Shown piece after piece: positions 43,211 to 54,814 of a DNA stretch of 64,000 nucleotides; position 1 is the first letter of the stretch, and each line of letters opens with the position of its first letter. The notes beneath the pieces are model-generated. The model saw nothing but the letters and a program-made list of their open reading frames with translations. It ran no database searches and was not told the origin of the DNA. This DNA is from Pseudomonadota bacterium (GTDB lineage Bacteria > Pseudomonadota > Alphaproteobacteria > Rhodospirillales > Magnetospirillaceae), in contig JAJYTF010000004.1 of the NCBI GenBank assembly GCA_021793155.1, positions 1 to 64,000 on the forward strand. Reading direction: 5' to 3'. The position numbers and the translations under genes are program-made.

Positions 43211-44331
43211 CGTTCCTCCGCTGACAGGGGAATGGCGCGCTGCTCGACCACGGAAAGACCGTATCCCTCGAGCCCGATGATAGTCCTTTTCGTGTTCGAC
43301 AAAAGGATCATCTCCGAGACGCCCAGGTCCAGAAGTATTTGCGCCCCGATACCGTAGTCGCGAAGCTGCCCGGGCACCTCGCGGCCTTCGATATGGGCCT
43401 GTACCCGTTCGCTGAGGCTGGTGGGATGCCATTCGCGAATGAGCAGAATCACCCCCCTGCCCGCATCGGCCACCACCTTCATCGCCCCATGAAGCTGGCC
43501 GCCTCTCTCCGAGTCCAGATCCCCCAGCACGTCGTCGAGAACGTTCAGCGCGTGGACGCGGGCCAGGACCGGCCCGCCGCCGGTGACGTCGCCCTTGACC
43601 AGTGCCACGTGTTCGGCATAGGCCGCTGTATTGACATACACGTACATCTTCCAGGCGCCGCCATAGGCCGAGTTGAGAGTCGTCTCCAACTCCCGGCGGA
43701 CGATCTTGTCGTTGCGGCGGCGATAGGCGATCAGGTCGGCGATGGTACCGATCTTCAGGCCATGGAATTGCGCGAACTTCACCAGGTCGGGCATGCGGGC
43801 CATGCTGCCGTCGTCGTTCATGATCTCGCAGATCACGCCGGACGGGTTGAGCCCGGCCAGTCGGGCCATGTCCACCGCCGCCTCGGTATGGCCGGCGCGC
43901 ACCAGGACGCCGCCATCCCGTGCCACCAGGGGAAACACATGGCCCGGGCTGACGATCTCGGTCCGGCCCTTGGTCGGATCGATGGCCACTGCCACCGTCC
44001 GAGCGCGGTCGGACGCGGAAATGCCGGTCGTAACTCCTTCCCGCGCCTCAATGCTGACGGTAAAGGCGGTCTGGTGCCGCGAGGCGTTGCTGGGCGCCAT
44101 CAGCGACAGCCCCAGTTGTTCGCACCGCTCCGCCGTCATCGACAGGCAGATCAGCCCGCGGCCGTGCTTGGCCATGAAATTGATCGCTTCCGGCGTGGCC
44201 ATCTGCGCCGGAATCACTAGATCCCCCTCGTTCTCCCGCTCCTCGTCGTCGACGAGGATGAACATGCGGCCGTTGCGGGCCTCTTCGATTATCTCTTCGG
44301 TGGGCGAAATGTATTCGTGGAATCTGTGCAC
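43207..44331 (-). CDS. ribBA: RibBA: active DHBP synthase with a degenerate GTP cyclohydrolase II domain
   Basis: The N-terminal half is a normal RibB domain that makes 3,4-dihydroxybutanone-4-phosphate: metal and substrate motifs VDDEERENEGDLVIPA, HGRGLICLSM, ITRPGHTEA-type RAGHTEAAVDMARLAG. The C-terminal half has the RibA fold, but the zinc-binding cysteines are gone: the region ARVHALNVLDDVLGDLDSER holds none. The domain should therefore not hydrolyse GTP, and riboflavin synthesis in this genome needs a separate RibA. GTG 44331 is used; a longer frame has no support. Confidence 0.93.
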   Translation of the reverse strand: MHRFHEYISPTEEIIEEARNGRMFILVDDEERENEGDLVIPAQMATPEAINFMAKHGRGLICLSMTAERCEQLGLSLMAPSNASRHQTAFTVSIEAREGVTTGISASDRARTVAVAIDPTKGRTEIVSPGHVFPLVARDGGVLVRAGHTEAAVDMARLAGLNPSGVICEIMNDDGSMARMPDLVKFAQFHGLKIGTIADLIAYRRRNDKIVRRELETTLNSAYGGAWKMYVYVNTAAYAEHVALVKGDVTGGGPVLARVHALNVLDDVLGDLDSERGGQLHGAMKVVADAGRGVILLIREWHPTSLSERVQAHIEGREVPGQLRDYGIGAQILLDLGVSEMILLSNTKRTIIGLEGYGLSVVEQRAIPLSAEER

Positions 44332-44335
44332 CGGG

Positions 44336-44923
44336 TCAATCCTTCTCGAGCAGGCGCGCAACATAGCGCGCCAGCATGTCGATTTCCATATTCACCAGCG
44401 AACCCGGGACATATGTGCCGAAGGTGGTCACGGCACGCGTATGGGGAATGATGTTGACCCCGAAGCAGCGGCCTTCGACTTCGTTGACCGTCAGTGAGAC
44501 ACCGTCGAGAGCCACCGAGCCTTTGGGCGCGACGAAGCGCGCAAGCTCAGCCGGGGCCTCAAAGGTGAAGCGAAGAGAATCGTTTTCCGGGCGGATCGCC
44601 ACCACTTTCGCCACGCCGTCCACATGGCCCGAGACGATATGGCCGCCCAGTTCCTCGCCAACGCGCATGGCCCGTTCCAGATTGACCCTGGCGCCCGGCC
44701 GCCAACCACCCAGCGTGGTCTTCGCCAGGGTCTCGGCCGAGGCCTGGACAGCGAACCAGTCGGGCCCGCGATCGATGACGGTAAGGCAGACGCCGTTGTT
44801 CGCGATGGAAGCGCCGAGCGGCACCTCATCCGTCTTGAACGCGGTGCGGATGCGAAACAGCACGTCTCCTTTGCCGGAGATTTCAAGAACTTCGCCAAGA
44901 TCCGTAACGATGCCAGTAAACAT
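44336..44923 (-). CDS. ribE: Riboflavin synthase alpha subunit
   Basis: The 195-residue protein starts MFTGIVTDLGEV and has the two repeated lumazine-binding barrels, each with SG(H/K)-type turn, VCLTVID and SLTVNEVEG. It dismutates two lumazines to riboflavin. It sits 4 bases before ribBA. Confidence 0.96.
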   Translation of the reverse strand: MFTGIVTDLGEVLEISGKGDVLFRIRTAFKTDEVPLGASIANNGVCLTVIDRGPDWFAVQASAETLAKTTLGGWRPGARVNLERAMRVGEELGGHIVSGHVDGVAKVVAIRPENDSLRFTFEAPAELARFVAPKGSVALDGVSLTVNEVEGRCFGVNIIPHTRAVTTFGTYVPGSLVNMEIDMLARYVARLLEKD

Positions 44924-45018
44924 GATATCTGTTCCGTCCAGTCTATCGTCACCGCCGGGCTTTGACCCGGGGGACCATGGATGGCCGGGCCAAACCCCGG
45001 CCATGACGAGTGGGATAT

Positions 45019-46095
45019 TCAAACGCGCGTAAGATATTCGAACAGGTCGCCCCCCAACTCCGCCACCGCCAGGCGGTCAAAGCGGGGCGCGTCGCCAAGA
45101 CGGTCGATGCCAAAGCCGCTGGCCACCGGCACGCCGTCCCCGCCCAGCAGAAGCGGGGCACGGAACCAGGCCAAGCGGTCGACCAGCCCGGCCCGAAGCA
45201 GCGCCGCCGACAGATGGGCCCCTCCCTCGACCAGCACACGGGTCAGTCCACGGCGGCCAAGTTCGGCGAAGGCCGCGAAGAGATCGGTGTTGCCGTCGTC
45301 CGCCGCGGACACTTCGATCACCTCGACCCCGCAATCGGCAAGAGCATTCAGCCGTTCGACGCCGTTTCCACCATGGGTTATCACCCAGGTCGGGACCAGG
45401 TGGGCCGTTGCGACCAGTTTCGACGTCAACGGCAGGCGAAGACGGCCGTCGATCACCACGCGCAACGGCGAACGGTGCTCCATCCCCGGCAACCGGCAGG
45501 TCAGTTCGGGGTTGTCGGCAAGGGCGGTGCCGCTGCCCACCAGGATGGCATCGGCTTCCGCCCGCAGGCGGTGCCCGGCGGCCCGGGCCGCTGCTCCGGT
45601 GATCCATTTGCTTTCACCGCCATGGGTGGCGATGCGGGCGTCGAGCGAGGTCGCCACCTTGAGCGTCACCAGGGGGCGCCCATGGCAGACGCGGCAGAAG
45701 AAGCCGGCATTGATTTCGGCCGCCGCTTCGGCACACAGCCCCAGCTCCACCTGCAGCCCGGCATCACGCAAGCGCGCCAATCCCCGCCCGGATACCCGCG
45801 GATCCGGATCTTCGACGGCAGCCACAACCCGGGCGACGCCGGCGGCGATCAGGGCATCGGCACAAGGACCAGTCTGCCCGTGATGAGAACAGGGTTCCAG
45901 GCTGACAAAGGCGGTGGCGCCGCGGGCCGCAGCCCCGGCTTTGCCCAGGGCTGCCGTCTCGGCATGGGGCCGCCCACCGGGCGCGGTAGAGCCGCGGCCG
46001 ACCACCCGGCCGTCTTTGACCAGCACGCAGCCGACCGCCGGGTTGGGCCACACTTCACCAAGGGCGCGCCGAGCCAAACCCAGCGCCGCTTCCAT
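45019..46095 (-). CDS. ribD: Bifunctional pyrimidine deaminase/reductase RibD
   Basis: The 358-residue enzyme has an N-terminal cytidine-deaminase-like domain with the zinc motif HAETAAL and PCSHHGQTGPCADAL, and a C-terminal reductase of the dihydrofolate-reductase fold (KVATSLDARIATHGGESKWI). It performs the second and third steps of riboflavin synthesis. The ATG at 46095 sits just after the nrdR stop. Confidence 0.95.
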   Translation of the reverse strand: MEAALGLARRALGEVWPNPAVGCVLVKDGRVVGRGSTAPGGRPHAETAALGKAGAAARGATAFVSLEPCSHHGQTGPCADALIAAGVARVVAAVEDPDPRVSGRGLARLRDAGLQVELGLCAEAAAEINAGFFCRVCHGRPLVTLKVATSLDARIATHGGESKWITGAAARAAGHRLRAEADAILVGSGTALADNPELTCRLPGMEHRSPLRVVIDGRLRLPLTSKLVATAHLVPTWVITHGGNGVERLNALADCGVEVIEVSAADDGNTDLFAAFAELGRRGLTRVLVEGGAHLSAALLRAGLVDRLAWFRAPLLLGGDGVPVASGFGIDRLGDAPRFDRLAVAELGGDLFEYLTRV

Positions 46096-46105
46096 ATGCG
46101 CGCGG

Positions 46106-46573
46106 TCACTCGCCGAAACTGATGTCGCTACCGAGCTTGCCAACGAAATCCTCGAAGTCCTTGGCCTCGCGGAAATTGCGGTAGACCGAGGCGAACCGCA
46201 CATAGGCGACCTGATCGAGGGCCGCCAGGGCCTCCATCACCAGTTCGCCGATCGCGGTACTTGAAATCTCGGTTTCCCCGCAGCTTTCCAGCCGCCGTTG
46301 GATGCTGCTGACGATCCGCTCGACCCGGTCCGGATCCACCGGCCGCTTGCGTACCGCAATGGCTATGGAACGGGCCAGCTTGTCGCGGTCGAAGGGCGTG
46401 CGCTGCCCATTCTTCTTGACCACGATGAGGTCTCGCAGCTGCACCCTTTCGAAAGTGGTGAAGCGCGAGCCGCAAGCCGTACAGAAACGGCGGCGACGAA
46501 TCGCCGCGTTGTCTTCGGTAGGCCGGGAATCCTTGACCTGTGTGTCTTCGTGACCGCAGAACGGGCAGCGCAT
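46106..46573 (-). CDS. nrdR: Transcriptional repressor NrdR
   Basis: The 155-residue protein has the N-terminal zinc ribbon ([16 protein letters not shown], then [17 protein letters not shown]) and the ATP-cone domain that senses nucleotide balance and represses ribonucleotide reductase genes. It precedes ribD in the operon and follows glyA. Confidence 0.96.
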   Translation of the reverse strand: MRCPFCGHEDTQVKDSRPTEDNAAIRRRRFCTACGSRFTTFERVQLRDLIVVKKNGQRTPFDRDKLARSIAIAVRKRPVDPDRVERIVSSIQRRLESCGETEISSTAIGELVMEALAALDQVAYVRFASVYRNFREAKDFEDFVGKLGSDISFGE

Positions 46574-46615
46574 TGGTTATCCCCCTTCCGTTCCCCCCCA
46601 AAGGAATGTTCGTGG

Positions 46616-47908
46616 TCAATAGATGGGAAAGCGCTCACAAAGCTCACCCACCTTGGCGCGCACGGCCGTTTCAGCCGCCGTGTTATCTTCCGGTGAGGCC
46701 GACAGACCGTCCAGGACGTCGCCGATCAGGTTGCCCACCAGGCGGAACTCCTCGATGCCAAAGCCGCGGGTCGTCGCCGCCGGCGACCCCAGCCGCACAC
46801 CCGACGTGATGGTCGGCTTTTCCGGGTCGAACGGGATGCCGTTCTTGTTGCAGGTGATGCCCGCCCGCTCGAGGCTGGCCTCGGTGGCCTTGCCGGTCAG
46901 CTTCTTCGGCCGCAGGTCGACCAGCATCAGATGCGTGTCGGTGCCGCCGGAAACGATATCGAGCCCGCGCCGCACGAGCGTCTCGGCCAACGCTGCGGCA
47001 TTATCCTTCACCGCCTTGGCGTATAATTTGAATTCAGGGCGCAATGCCTCGCCGAACGCCACCGCCTTGCCGGCGATCACATGCATCAGCGGGCCGCCCT
47101 GCATCCCGGGGAAGATGGCCGAGTTGATCTTCTTGGCGATTTCCGGGTCGTTGCACAGGATCATGCCGCCGCGCGGGCCGCGCAGGGTCTTGTGAGTCGT
47201 GGTGGTGACCACATGGGCGTGAGGCAGCGGGCTCGGATGCACGCCGCCGGCGACCAGCCCGGCGAAATGCGCCATGTCCACCATGAAATAGGCACCGACC
47301 GAGTCGGCAATGGCGCGGAAGCGGGCAAAATCGATGATACGCGGATAGGCCGAGCCACCGGCGATGATCAGCTTGGGCTTATGTTCCTTGGCCAGCCGCT
47401 CGACTTCGTCGAAATCGATCCGGGCATCCTGCTGGCGAACGCCGTATTGGACAGGCTTGAACCACTTGCCGGATTGGTTCGGCGGTGCGCCGTGGGTCAG
47501 GTGGCCACCGGCAGCAAGGCTCAACCCCATGAAGGTGTCCCCCGGCTGCATCAGCGCCATGAACACCGCCTGGTTGGCCTGCGAGCCGGAGTTGGGTTGA
47601 ACGTTGGCGAAGCCGCAGTCGAACAGCGCCTTGGCCCGCTCGATCGCCAATTCCTCGACGATATCGACGAATTCGCAGCCGCCGTAATACCGCTTGCCGG
47701 GATAGCCTTCCGCATATTTGTTGGTGAGCACCGACCCCTGGGCTTCCAGCACCGCCCGCGACACGATGTTTTCGGACGCGATCAGTTCGATCTGGTCCTG
47801 CTGGCGGGACAGCTCCCTGCCGATGGCGGCAAATATTTCGGGGTCGGTTTCCTTGAGACCCGCGGCGAAGAAGCGCCGCGATGAACCCTGCTCAACGGTC
47901 ATCGGCAT
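46616..47908 (-). CDS. glyA: Serine hydroxymethyltransferase
   Basis: The 430-residue PLP enzyme interconverts serine and glycine with tetrahydrofolate. The PLP lysine motif [16 protein letters not shown] and [14 protein letters not shown] are present. The ATG at 47908 has AAGGATCG upstream. It follows rpiB by 17 bases. Confidence 0.97.
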   Translation of the reverse strand: MPMTVEQGSSRRFFAAGLKETDPEIFAAIGRELSRQQDQIELIASENIVSRAVLEAQGSVLTNKYAEGYPGKRYYGGCEFVDIVEELAIERAKALFDCGFANVQPNSGSQANQAVFMALMQPGDTFMGLSLAAGGHLTHGAPPNQSGKWFKPVQYGVRQQDARIDFDEVERLAKEHKPKLIIAGGSAYPRIIDFARFRAIADSVGAYFMVDMAHFAGLVAGGVHPSPLPHAHVVTTTTHKTLRGPRGGMILCNDPEIAKKINSAIFPGMQGGPLMHVIAGKAVAFGEALRPEFKLYAKAVKDNAAALAETLVRRGLDIVSGGTDTHLMLVDLRPKKLTGKATEASLERAGITCNKNGIPFDPEKPTITSGVRLGSPAATTRGFGIEEFRLVGNLIGDVLDGLSASPEDNTAAETAVRAKVGELCERFPIY

Positions 47909-47924
47909 CGATCCTTTTTCGAAG

Positions 47925-48374
47925 TTACTTGGACAAGCCGTTCAGCTTGGCGACGCGGCGCGAATGCCGGCTGCCGCCATCGAACGCTGTCGAGAGAAAC
48001 ACTTTTAAACAGTCCTTAGCCACTTCGGCCCCGATGGTACGCCCGCCGAAGCAGATCACATTGGCGTCGTTGTGTTCGCGCGACAGCCGCGCAGTGAACG
48101 CGTCATGGACCAGGGCGGCACGAATGTCCTGATGCCGGTTGGCGGCAATGCTGATGCCGATGCCGGTACCGCAGACAAGCACACCGAAATTCGCCTTGCC
48201 CGATTTCAATGCATCAGCCACGGCGTTGGCGTAGTCCGGATAGTCGACGGATTCGGAACCGTTGGTGCCCAGGTCCACCACTTGGTACCCGGCCTGCAAC
48301 AAGTCCTCTCGGAGCACGTTTTTCAGTTCGACGCCACCGTGATCGGCAGCCAGCGCGATGATCTGTGAAGTCAT
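47925..48374 (-). CDS. rpiB: Ribose-5-phosphate isomerase B
   Basis: The 149-residue protein has the RpiB/LacAB motifs: [14 protein letters not shown] near the start, [17 protein letters not shown] in the middle, and [11 protein letters not shown] toward the end. It interconverts ribose- and ribulose-5-phosphate. It is the first gene of the rpiB-glyA-nrdR-ribD minus-strand run. Confidence 0.95.
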   Translation of the reverse strand: MTSQIIALAADHGGVELKNVLREDLLQAGYQVVDLGTNGSESVDYPDYANAVADALKSGKANFGVLVCGTGIGISIAANRHQDIRAALVHDAFTARLSREHNDANVICFGGRTIGAEVAKDCLKVFLSTAFDGGSRHSRRVAKLNGLSK

Positions 48375-48895
48375 GGGGGCTTGCACTACTCGCTATGGGA
48401 ACATTGGCGGTTTGATACCATATGTCGAGGCGCATTGCCAGAGGACCACAATTCCTCGGTAAAACCGACCCCTTGCCGTAAGCCGGGGAATAACCCAAGT
48501 AACGGTTGCGGGGATCTTGCCTCCTCAGTGCTTCAACTCATTCGGATGATAGGCTGTTCGAATGAGTTGAAACGCAACCAACCAAAGGTTTGCGTAGTGA
48601 CGCCGACACCCAATTCAGCATCAAGCGCCCGCGTCACTGCACTGGCCCTTCTGTGTTTCGCCCGTTCCCTATCCTGTTTGGGCTCCGATGGCGCCTGTCC
48701 GATGGGATAGCAAGACAACGGACGGCGAATATACTAACCAATGGGGTATTGCTCAGGATGCGTCGGGATATTTTTCTTAACAGGCGGATCAACACAAGAC
48801 TTCAGTATTCTGTGCTCTGCATTTTAAATTGACATGGCACTCATGGCATGCTCAACATAGAGCAATTGTTCCTCTTAGAGCCGGTGATAACCAAT
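48375..48895. other. Intergenic region between rpiB and mucR
   Basis: About 520 bases with divergent promoters and a long inverted repeat at 48532-48571. No gene is supported; an open frame at 48590-48832 has no recognisable content. Confidence 0.4.
48532..48571. repeat. 13-bp perfect inverted repeat upstream of mucR
   Basis: TTCAACTCATTCG and CGAATGAGTTGAA are exact complements separated by 14 bases. It lies about 330 bases upstream of mucR and 160 bases upstream of the rpiB start. Could be a regulator site or remnant of a mobile repeat. Confidence 0.55.
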
Positions 48896-49360
48896 ATGAG
48901 TGACGCGATCGCCGAAAAGATTTCCCGCGACGACATCCTGCGTATGGCTGTCGACGTGGTCGCCGCTTATGTCAGTAAGAATCCACTGCCGGCGGGTCAA
49001 ATCCCGGAAGTGATTCATACCGTGTATAGCTCTTTGAGTCAGATCGACACACAGGCGCCGGAAGTGAAGCCGGAAGCGCCGCGCCCGGCCGTTCCAGTGA
49101 AGAAGTCGGTCACCCCCGACTACATCGTCTGCCTCGAGGACGGCAAGAAGCTCAAGATGCTGAAACGGCACTTGCGCACCACCTACAACATGACGCCGGA
49201 CGAATACCGGGCGAAGTGGGGCCTGCCGGTCGACTATCCCATGGTAGCCCCGAATTATGCAGCCCAACGTTCGGATTTTGCCAAGAAGATCGGCCTCGGC
49301 CGCAAGGCTGCCGAACCGGCGGCCGAAGAGAAACGGACACGCCGCCCGCGCGCCAAATAG
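48896..49360 (+). CDS. mucR: MucR/Ros-family zinc-finger regulator
   Basis: The 154-residue protein has the prokaryotic zinc finger of MucR/Ros (VCLEDGKKLKMLKRHLRTTY, NMTPDEYRAKWGLPVDYP) in its C-terminal part and an N-terminal oligomerisation region (DILRMAVDVVAAYVSKNPLP). MucR is a histone-like regulator in alphaproteobacteria controlling cell-envelope, motility and cell-cycle genes. The ATG at 48896 is preferred over the in-frame start 16 codons earlier. Confidence 0.93.
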   Translation: MSDAIAEKISRDDILRMAVDVVAAYVSKNPLPAGQIPEVIHTVYSSLSQIDTQAPEVKPEAPRPAVPVKKSVTPDYIVCLEDGKKLKMLKRHLRTTYNMTPDEYRAKWGLPVDYPMVAPNYAAQRSDFAKKIGLGRKAAEPAAEEKRTRRPRAK

Positions 49361-49393
49361 GCTGCGAAGGTCTTCACGGGAACTGGAGGTTCA

Positions 49394-49476
49394 CCGCGAA
49401 GGACACGAAGAGCACGGCGACCGGAACAGGTTCTGACCTGCCTCCCGTTCGCTCGTGTCCTCCGTGTCCTTCGCGG
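49394..49476. repeat. Dispersed-type palindromic intergenic repeat
   Basis: CCGCGAAGGACAC at 49394-49406 is repeated inverted as GTGTCCTTCGCGG at 49464-49476. Similar GCGAAGGACACGAAG repeats occur in intergenic spaces of many proteobacteria, from memory. It lies between mucR and the DUF6898 gene and may also act as their terminator. Confidence 0.5.
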
Positions 49477-49477
49477 C

Positions 49478-49666
49478 TTATTTATTTTCTCGCGCCAGCA
49501 CGTATTGGAGCTTGCGCAAGGCCGCCATCTTGAGGGCGTGCTCGCCGCTCGTTGCCGGTCCGACGATGGAAACTTCGGTGTTCGTCGCGACATGAACGGC
49601 CGACACCTTCACCGCGTTTCCCACCCGGTGAAGTTCGAACAGTACTTCCCCCTTTCGCTCATTCAT
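49478..49666 (-). CDS. DUF6898-like small alphaproteobacterial protein
   Basis: The 62-residue protein reads EVLFELHRVGNAVKVSAVHV and IVGPATSGEHALKMAALRK, a pattern I associate with a conserved small alphaproteobacterial family of unknown function. Only the part from ATG 49666 is conserved; the longer frame is not used. Confidence 0.75.
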   Translation of the reverse strand: MNERKGEVLFELHRVGNAVKVSAVHVATNTEVSIVGPATSGEHALKMAALRKLQYVLARENK

Positions 49667-49860
49667 CCCGCAAATTCTCCGGATTTCACCCCGCTTCCTG
49701 CTGCATAGCAGGATTCGGCACAGGGCGCCAAAGGATCCAAATTGCACGCAATATTTTTGTATATTAGCGATATTTCACATACTCATGTGCCGACACGCTC
49801 TTGACTCGGCCAATCGACAGGTGTTTTCTCCTATGACAAACGTTATGGGAACTTGGACAG

Positions 49861-52167
<2,307 letters not shown>

Positions 52168-52168
<1 letters not shown>

Positions 52169-52219
52169 TGGTGAAAATCCGACGGATGGTACCGCCACCA
52201 GCCGTCGAATTTTCACCAC
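52168..52219. terminator. Large stem-loop at the 3' end of hemB
   Basis: GTGGTGAAAATCCGACGG pairs with CCGTCGAATTTTCACCAC with one mismatch around a 16-base loop, starting at the hemB stop codon. No T-run follows, so it may stabilise the transcript rather than terminate it. Confidence 0.5.
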
Positions 52220-52505
52220 AATTCAATTGGTTGGTGGGCCGCCTGATCCAGGCGCTTGGGGACCAAGCGTCTGGGGCGGACCACTAGATCCATCTTTTCG
52301 CCGAACGCCGCCGGCGCTCGTAAAGAGCGCCGGCGCAGGCGTCGTACCAAAGTCCTGTTCCCGCCCGGCAACGGACAGGACATTGTTTCTCCACGGCATA
52401 ATGACTCGATGAAGTCCCCTGAACGAGGGAGCTTACCGGAAGTATTGTAACTAAAGAACGGTACTCCCAAATCGTCATCATCGACAAAAACACCGGGAGG
52501 AACGC
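52220..52505. other. Intergenic region upstream of the OFA transporter
   Basis: Nearly 290 bases without a gene. Contains a 10-bp perfect hairpin (GCCGGCGCTC, loop GTAAA, GAGCGCCGGC; 52310-52334) that could end readthrough from hemB or form a leader structure; the promoter of the next gene lies here. Confidence 0.45.
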
Positions 52506-54158
52506 ATGACAGCAACCCTAGTAGCCAAGAGTCCGGGGCTGCTCGCCAGGGAACGAACCATCGCCAAGCCGGGATTCAGCCGGTGGCTTGTTCCGCCTTC
52601 GGCGCTGGCAATACATCTTTGTATCGGCATGGCCTACGGTTTCTCGGTCTTCTGGCTGCCGCTGTCGCGGGCGATCGGCATTACTCAGCCAGTCGCGTGC
52701 CCCACCGATATGAGCTTCATCGGCCAGGTGTTCGCCACCAGCTGCGACTGGAAAATCTCCCAGCTTGGCTGGATGTTCACCTTGTTCTTCATTTTCCTGG
52801 GCTCGTCGGCCGCACTGTGGGGCGGCTGGCTGGAGCGCGCGGGCCCGCGCAAAGCCGGTGTCGTTGCCGCCTTGTGCTGGAGCGGCGGATTGGCCATTTC
52901 GTCCATCGGCGTCTTGGTTCACCAGCTCTGGCTGCTTTGGCTGGGCTCGGGAGTCATCGGCGGCATCGGCCTTGGTTTGGGATACATCTCGCCGGTATCG
53001 ACCCTGATCAAATGGTTCCCCGATCGCCGGGGCATGGCTACCGGCATGGCCATCATGGGCTTCGGCGGTGGTGCCATGATCGGCGCGCCGATGGCCGACA
53101 TGCTGATGAAGCATTTCGCCACGCCGACATCGGTCGGCGTGTGGCAGACCTTCCTGGTGCTGGCGGCCGTCTATTTCGTCTTCATGATGGGCGGCGCAAT
53201 GGGCTATCGCCTGCCGCCGGACGGATGGAGCCCGCCCGGTTGGACGCCCGACAAGGCCGGCAGCAGGCGCGCGCTAATGATGGACAGGCACGTCCATCTC
53301 GATGTGGCCTGGAAGACCCGCCAATTCTGGCTGGTCTGGGCCGTGCTTTGCCTGAACGTCACCGCCGGCATCGGCATCATTGGCATGGCCTCGCCCATGC
53401 TGCAGGAGGTTTTCGGCGGCAAGCTGATCGGCGTCAACCTCGGCTTCAACGACCTGACCGCCGCGCAGAAGGGTCAGATCGCCGCCGTCGCCGCCGGCTT
53501 CACCGGCCTTCTGTCGCTGTTCAACATCGGCGGTCGCTTCTTCTGGGCCTCGCTGTCCGACAGAGTCGGACGCAAGATGACCTATTACACCTTCTTCCTG
53601 CTTGGTTTCGGGCTCTACGCGTCGATTCCATGGTTGGCCAGGACGAGCGCCCTTCCACTGTTCGTCGGAGCGTTCTGCATCATCCTGTCCATGTACGGCG
53701 GCGGCTTCTCTACCGTGCCGGCCTATTTGGCCGATATGTTCGGCACCAAGATGGTGGGCGCCATCCACGGGCGGCTGATGACCGCCTGGGGAACCGCCGG
53801 CGTGCTTGGACCGGTACTGGTGAACTATATCCGCGAATATCAGCTGGATCACGGGGTCGCGCGCAGCGACGCCTACAACATCACCATGTATATTCTGTCG
53901 GGCCTGTTGCTGTTGGGATTCCTCTGCAACTGGCTGGTTCGTCCGGTGTCGGAGACCCTGCACATGTCTCCGGAAGAAGCGGCCGAGGAAAAGAAGGCGG
54001 CCGACGACACCCATCCGCACTTCATCCAGGACAACGTCGCCGTGGCCCACGAAGTTACCCGCAACTGGGAGGTCGCCGCCGCATGGCTGGTGGTATGGAT
54101 CCCTCTTGGGTGGGGGATCTGGATCACCCTGCAAAAGGCTTTCACCATGTTCCGCTAG
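52506..54158 (+). CDS. Major facilitator transporter, OFA (oxalate/formate antiporter) family
   Basis: The 550-residue protein shows 12 or more membrane helices with MFS loops (GGWLERAGPRKAG and SLSDRVGRKMT) and the OFA-type segment GIGLGLGYISPVSTLIKWFP followed by DRRGMATGMA. It is about 100 residues longer than typical OFA proteins, with an extra loop containing paired cysteines early and a helical extension late. It sits directly upstream of a formate dehydrogenase operon, so formate uptake is the natural inference; oxalate or another acid is possible. Confidence 0.8.
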   Translation: MTATLVAKSPGLLARERTIAKPGFSRWLVPPSALAIHLCIGMAYGFSVFWLPLSRAIGITQPVACPTDMSFIGQVFATSCDWKISQLGWMFTLFFIFLGSSAALWGGWLERAGPRKAGVVAALCWSGGLAISSIGVLVHQLWLLWLGSGVIGGIGLGLGYISPVSTLIKWFPDRRGMATGMAIMGFGGGAMIGAPMADMLMKHFATPTSVGVWQTFLVLAAVYFVFMMGGAMGYRLPPDGWSPPGWTPDKAGSRRALMMDRHVHLDVAWKTRQFWLVWAVLCLNVTAGIGIIGMASPMLQEVFGGKLIGVNLGFNDLTAAQKGQIAAVAAGFTGLLSLFNIGGRFFWASLSDRVGRKMTYYTFFLLGFGLYASIPWLARTSALPLFVGAFCIILSMYGGGFSTVPAYLADMFGTKMVGAIHGRLMTAWGTAGVLGPVLVNYIREYQLDHGVARSDAYNITMYILSGLLLLGFLCNWLVRPVSETLHMSPEEAAEEKKAADDTHPHFIQDNVAVAHEVTRNWEVAAAWLVVWIPLGWGIWITLQKAFTMFR

Positions 54159-54167
54159 AATGGCACC

Positions 54168-54195
54168 GGATGGGGAGCCGGCAGGCTTCCCATCC
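54168..54195. terminator. Hairpin after the transporter gene
   Basis: A 12-bp stem (GGATGGGGAGCC with GGCTTCCCATCC, one G-T pair) around GGCA lies 9 bases after the stop codon. The following TTGCTGTC is a weak T-tract, so termination may be partial. Confidence 0.5.
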
Positions 54196-54319
54196 TTGCT
54201 GTCAAAACAGTGCCAGGACAGCATGACTAGGATTTGTCCATTTCCATGCTTGCCGCCGATACCTACCTTATTAAAGCCGGGCACGCGGCCAAAGACCATA
54301 ACCGTCGAGGAAACACCTG

Positions 54320-54814
54320 GTGAGCACAACGCCTAATCCGCCGTCGGACGACGGCATCTCCGCAGCCATTGCCGCGCACCGGGATGAACCGGGTGCGCTG
54401 CTCCCGATCCTCCATGACATTCAGGACCGGATGGGCTATGTCCCCGCCGAAGCCGTGCCCCTGATAGCCGCCGCGCTGAACCTGTCGCGGGCCGAAGTGC
54501 ACGGGGTGATCACCTTCTACCACCATTTTCGCCAACACCCCGGCGGCCGCCATACGGTCCACCTGTGCCGCGCCGAGGCCTGCCAGGCGCGCGGTGCGGA
54601 AGCCCTGATCGCCCATGCCAAGGCCGAACTGGGCTGCGACTTCCATGGCACCACCGCCGATGGCACGATCAGCCTGGAGCCGGTGTTCTGCCTGGGACAT
54701 TGCGCCAGCGGCCCGTCGATGATGATCGACGAAGAGCCGCATGCTGGGGTCACGTCGGCCCGTTTCGACGCGTTGACCCGCGCCCTTCGCACCGACCCAC
54801 GGAGGCATGAATGA
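54320..54814 (+). CDS. fdsG: NAD-dependent formate dehydrogenase gamma subunit
   Basis: The 164-residue protein is a thioredoxin-like 2Fe-2S subunit (NuoE family). Four ligand cysteines are visible in LCRAEACQARG and VFCLGHCASGP. It shuttles electrons to FdsB. GTG start after GAGGAAACACCT. It overlaps fdsB by 4 bases. Confidence 0.93.
   Translation: MSTTPNPPSDDGISAAIAAHRDEPGALLPILHDIQDRMGYVPAEAVPLIAAALNLSRAEVHGVITFYHHFRQHPGGRHTVHLCRAEACQARGAEALIAHAKAELGCDFHGTTADGTISLEPVFCLGHCASGPSMMIDEEPHAGVTSARFDALTRALRTDPRRHE

Noticed and set aside
49667-49860. SAM riboswitch upstream of metY
   Set aside because: Looked for the SAM-II type expected in alphaproteobacteria but could not match its core.
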